Shown here in pieces: positions 14,970 to 17,397 of a DNA stretch of 17,397 nucleotides. The stretch is taken from positions 1 to 17,397 of the forward strand of contig CAZUAH010000285.1 of NCBI GenBank assembly GCA_964617665.1, in the 5' to 3' direction. The stretch's first letter is position 1. The number at the start of each line of letters is the position of its first letter. The notes beneath the pieces are model-generated. The model did not search any database and was not told where the DNA came from. It saw only the letters and a list, made by a program, of their open reading frames with translations. Both the position numbers and the translations under genes were made by a program. Source of the stretch: JADHUC01 sp964617665 (GTDB lineage Bacteria; Planctomycetota; Planctomycetia; Pirellulales; Pirellulaceae).

Positions 14970-16613
14970 ATGGACAGTTCTCTATTTTCTCTGATTGTTC
15001 TTGTGGCGACGCTGGCCGGCACGGGCGACGACAAGATGGCCGTATCCCTTTTTGAAAGCTCTGCTGATGTGGCCGTCCAAGGCAAGATCGACACGCTGGT
15101 CTTCGATCGGTTCAAGCAGTTGGGGATCGAGCCAGCCAAAGTGTGCTCGGACGAGGTATTCTTGCGCCGAGTTTATTTGGACGTGATCGGCACGTTGCCC
15201 ACTGCTCAAGAAGCTCGTGGGTTTCTGAATGACGACGATTCGGACAAACGACGCGCCCTGATCGACCGCCTGCTCCAGCGGGATGAGTTTGCCGATTACT
15301 GGGCTATGAAATGGAGTGATCTGTTGCGGGTCAAGGCCGAGTTTCCCATCAACCTTTGGCCCAACGCAGTCCAGGCGTATCACCGCTGGATCCGAGCCAA
15401 CATCGAGCAGAACGTACCGTATGACCAGTTCGTCCGCGAAATGCTCACCTCCAGCGGCAGCAACTTTCGCGTGCCTCAGGTCAACTTCTACCGCGGTATG
15501 CAGAATCGCGAACCGGAAGGTATCGCCCAGACGGTGGCGTTGACCTTTATGGGAACTCGCGCCGAGAATTGGCCAAAAGATCGTTTGTCGGGTATGGCGG
15601 CCTTGTTCTCGAAGATCGAGTATAAGGGCACGGCGGAATGGAAGGAACAAATTGTCCGTTTCGCTCCCGAAAAGGAAGACCCTGCGGATGAAAACGGTAA
15701 CCTGACGCCACCGGTCTTCCCAGACGGAACCAAGGCGAAGCTTTCGTTGGACCAGGATCCGCGGAAGGCTTTCGCCGATTGGCTGATCACACCCGAGAAT
15801 CCTTGGTTCACCCGTAACATCGCCAATCGCGCTTGGTCCTGGCTTCTGGGACGGGGCATCATTCACGAACCGGACGACATCCGCCCGGACAATCCGCCCA
15901 GCAATCCCGAACTGTTGACCTATCTGGAAAAGGAACTGATCGCGGCCGACTACAATATTAAACATCTGTTCCGGCTGATTCTGAATTCGCAGACCTACCA
16001 GCTCTCATCCATTCCCGGTACCGAAACGCCTGAGGCTGCGGCCAATTTCGCCTACTATCCGCTGCGGCGGCTACCAGCGGAGGTGTTGATCGACGCCCTG
16101 AACCAGATTACCGGGACCACCGAGAAATATACCAGCCCTATCCCCGAGCCGTTCACTTTCGTTCCGGAAGACCAGCGTTCGATTGCACTGGCCGATGGCA
16201 GCATTACCAGTTCCTTCCTAGAAATGTTTGGACGTCCGTCGCGCGATACGGGCTTGGAGTCAGAACGAAGCAATCGTCCAACTGCCAACCAGTGGTTGCA
16301 CCTGCTCAACTCCACCCACGTCCAGCGCAAGATCGAACAAGGCCCAAATCTGCGGGCACTACTGACACCGCGCAAGGATCCACGCGACGGTGTATCAGAG
16401 ATTTATCTGACAGTTCTTTCGCGGTTTCCGACGGAAAACGAATTGAGTATCGTAGAAACGTATGCCCAGTCCGACGGCGCCAGCGCGAGCGAGGCCACGG
16501 GACGAAAACCCCGGCGCGGTTTCACCAATCGGACCAGCTCCAGTGGGCGCGAGGCCATGGTAGATCTCGTTTGGGCTCTGATCAACAGCGCCGAGTTTCT
16601 TCATCGACATTAG
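14970..16613 (+). CDS. DUF1549/DUF1553 (planctomycete PSD1-type) protein
   Basis: A 547-residue exported protein. After a short signal peptide (MDSSLFSLIVLVATLAG) DUF1549 spans about 38-240, with FLRRVYLDVIGTLPTAQEARGFL, RRALIDRLLQRDEFADYWAMKWSDLLRV, NVPYDQFVREMLTSSGSNF and ALFSKIEYKGTAEWKEQIV. DUF1553 spans about 260-530, with DPRKAFADWLITPENPWFTRNIANRAWSWLLGRGIIHEPDDIRPDNPPSNPELL, YYPLRRLPAEVLIDALNQITG and the ending AMVDLVWALINSAEFLHRH. There is no N-terminal cytochrome domain, which many relatives carry. A low-complexity linker (SDGASASEATGRKPRRGFTNRTSSSG) precedes the end. The ATG has no clear ribosome site, but it begins the signal peptide. Paired with the DUF1501 gene below, as commonly seen in planctomycetes; its biochemical function is unknown. 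A cell-surface or polysaccharide role is only inferred. Confidence 0.9.
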   Translation: MDSSLFSLIVLVATLAGTGDDKMAVSLFESSADVAVQGKIDTLVFDRFKQLGIEPAKVCSDEVFLRRVYLDVIGTLPTAQEARGFLNDDDSDKRRALIDRLLQRDEFADYWAMKWSDLLRVKAEFPINLWPNAVQAYHRWIRANIEQNVPYDQFVREMLTSSGSNFRVPQVNFYRGMQNREPEGIAQTVALTFMGTRAENWPKDRLSGMAALFSKIEYKGTAEWKEQIVRFAPEKEDPADENGNLTPPVFPDGTKAKLSLDQDPRKAFADWLITPENPWFTRNIANRAWSWLLGRGIIHEPDDIRPDNPPSNPELLTYLEKELIAADYNIKHLFRLILNSQTYQLSSIPGTETPEAAANFAYYPLRRLPAEVLIDALNQITGTTEKYTSPIPEPFTFVPEDQRSIALADGSITSSFLEMFGRPSRDTGLESERSNRPTANQWLHLLNSTHVQRKIEQGPNLRALLTPRKDPRDGVSEIYLTVLSRFPTENELSIVETYAQSDGASASEATGRKPRRGFTNRTSSSGREAMVDLVWALINSAEFLHRH

Positions 16614-16620
16614 TCTGGAA

Positions 16621-16680
16621 GGAATCCGAAACTCGAAGTTCGAAATTCGAGACAATTTCAAAGTCCGAAATCCAAATGAC
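16621..16680. repeat. FEFRIS-type low-complexity repeat between two operon genes
   Basis: The stretch contains imperfect units such as CGAAACTCGAAGTTCGAAATTCGAG and AAAGTCCGAAATCCAAATGAC. The complementary strand reads as the periodic peptide RISNFEFRI. It fills most of the 100-base gap between the DUF1549/DUF1553 stop and the DUF1501 start. It is noncoding here and is the clearest of the low-complexity repeats in the window. Confidence 0.65.
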
Positions 16681-16713
16681 CAAAACTGCGGTCCACAGCA
16701 TCAAGGTGAGAAA

Positions 16714-17397
16714 ATGAGTACAGAGCATCCATCGATTGCCGTACCCGGGAACGTTGGCCAAGTCGACCGGCGCGAGGCGATGCGTCGCGGAGTAGTGGGC
16801 GCGACCGGCCTGCTGATGGCCGATCGTCTGGCTGCGACTGCCGCAGCCGGCCCGGAACCGCCAAAGGCGAAAGCCAAGTCCGTCATTCAGGTCTGGTTGT
16901 GGGGCGGGCCATCGCACCTGGACACATTCGATCCGAAGCCGGAAGCCGGTAATGACTATTGCGGGCAATTCAACAGCCCCATCTCGACGAATGTGGACGG
17001 GATCAGGATCTGCGAACTGCTCCCTGAATTGGCCAAGAAAGCCGACAAGTACTCCCTGATCCGCGGTATGACACACGGCGTGAGAGGCCATGAGACGGCG
17101 GCTTACATGGTTCAGACCGGCCGACCGCAAGGCGGCCGCGATGTGTATCCATCTGCCGGCGCCGTTGTCTCGCGGTTCAAAGGTTATGACGGCGAGTACA
17201 AGGGGCTGATACCGCCCTACATCGTCTTGACCACCCCACAGGGACGATTCTCGGAAGCTGGATTTTTGGGAAATCGTTTCAAGCCCTTCGCCACCGGCGG
17301 CAACCCGGCCCAGACTCCGTTCGTCGTCGAGGGCGTCGTAGCGCAAGGCATCACCGAACAGCGGCAACGCCGTCGTCGCGACTTGCTTCATCAGTTG
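16714..17397 (+). CDS. DUF1501 protein with Tat signal (3' end beyond the window)
   Basis: The frame is open from ATG 16714 to the last base (228 codons, no stop). A ribosome site AAGGTGAG precedes the start. The N-terminus has a twin-arginine leader (VDRREAMRRGVVGATGLLMADRLAA, about 18-42), so the protein is exported folded. Then VIQVWLWGGPSHLDTFDPKP, ELLPELAKKADKYSLIRGMTHGVRGHETAAYMVQTGRP and GAVVSRFKGY are typical of DUF1501, an alkaline-phosphatase/sulfatase-superfamily-like domain. The missing C-terminal half would hold the rest of the fold. It follows the DUF1549/DUF1553 gene with a repeat in the gap, so the two are likely one transcription unit. Substrate is unknown. Confidence 0.92.
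   Translation, partial: MSTEHPSIAVPGNVGQVDRREAMRRGVVGATGLLMADRLAATAAAGPEPPKAKAKSVIQVWLWGGPSHLDTFDPKPEAGNDYCGQFNSPISTNVDGIRICELLPELAKKADKYSLIRGMTHGVRGHETAAYMVQTGRPQGGRDVYPSAGAVVSRFKGYDGEYKGLIPPYIVLTTPQGRFSEAGFLGNRFKPFATGGNPAQTPFVVEGVVAQGITEQRQRRRRDLLHQL

Noticed and set aside
14982..15965. Long minus-strand open frame opposite the DUF1549/DUF1553 gene
   Set aside because: It is antisense to a strongly recognised family, with no start signal and no recognisable protein.
16582..17391. Minus-strand open frame opposite the DUF1501 gene
   Set aside because: Antisense to clear DUF1501 motifs, and it reads through the low-complexity repeat at 16621-16680.
1..17397. Mobile element, CRISPR array, tRNA or prophage
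   Set aside because: No transposase, integrase, regular repeat-spacer array, tRNA-like fold or phage gene was seen on either strand.

Overview
The window reads as a chromosomal segment of a planctomycete. The evidence is the gene content: formylglycine sulfatases, a DUF1549/DUF1553 gene followed by a Tat-exported DUF1501 gene, a methyltransferase-like/PQQ-propeller fusion, HEAT-repeat proteins with a TolB-like propeller and a CxxCH site, and an ECF sigma factor with a membrane anti-sigma partner. Almost every protein carries an export signal. I see no tRNA, rRNA, CRISPR array, insertion sequence or phage gene. Assignments come from reading motifs; no database search was possible.

Layout. 1-292: the apparent tail of an upstream gene and a short Tat-leader reading frame that looks like a gene remnant. 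293-4988 (+): the large exported methyltransferase-like/PQQ-propeller protein, then a sulfatase with a CSASR active-site motif. 5082-5822 (-): a secreted protein very rich in His and Pro, convergent with the sulfatase and separated from it by a perfect hairpin. 5823-6395: no supported gene. 6396-7853 (+): an iduronate-2-sulfatase-like enzyme. 7933-11969 (-): a two-gene operon with overlapping ends, made of a HEAT-repeat protein and a HEAT/propeller/HzsA-like protein with a C-terminal haem c motif. 11970-12378: a divergent promoter region. 12379-14696 (+): an ECF sigma operon (sigma factor, anti-sigma, exported helical protein, exported Lys-rich protein with four LTxxQ-like motifs), closed by a 14-bp hairpin. 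14970-17397 (+): the DUF1549/DUF1553 gene and the start of a DUF1501 gene, which runs off the window.

How it may fit together (inference). The sulfatases, the PQQ-propeller protein and the DUF1549/DUF1553-DUF1501 pair are the sort of exported set planctomycetes carry for handling sulfated polysaccharides. The central HEAT/HzsA-like operon suggests a haem-containing periplasmic protein of unknown reaction. The sigma operon looks like a self-contained envelope-sensing module whose two small exported proteins recall the Spy/CpxP type, with a novel four-repeat arrangement. Several unrelated short low-complexity repeats sit inside or between genes. Two lie in the methyltransferase/PQQ gene and add residues to the protein, one lies at the signal-peptide end of the HEAT gene, and one lies in the DUF1549-DUF1501 gap.
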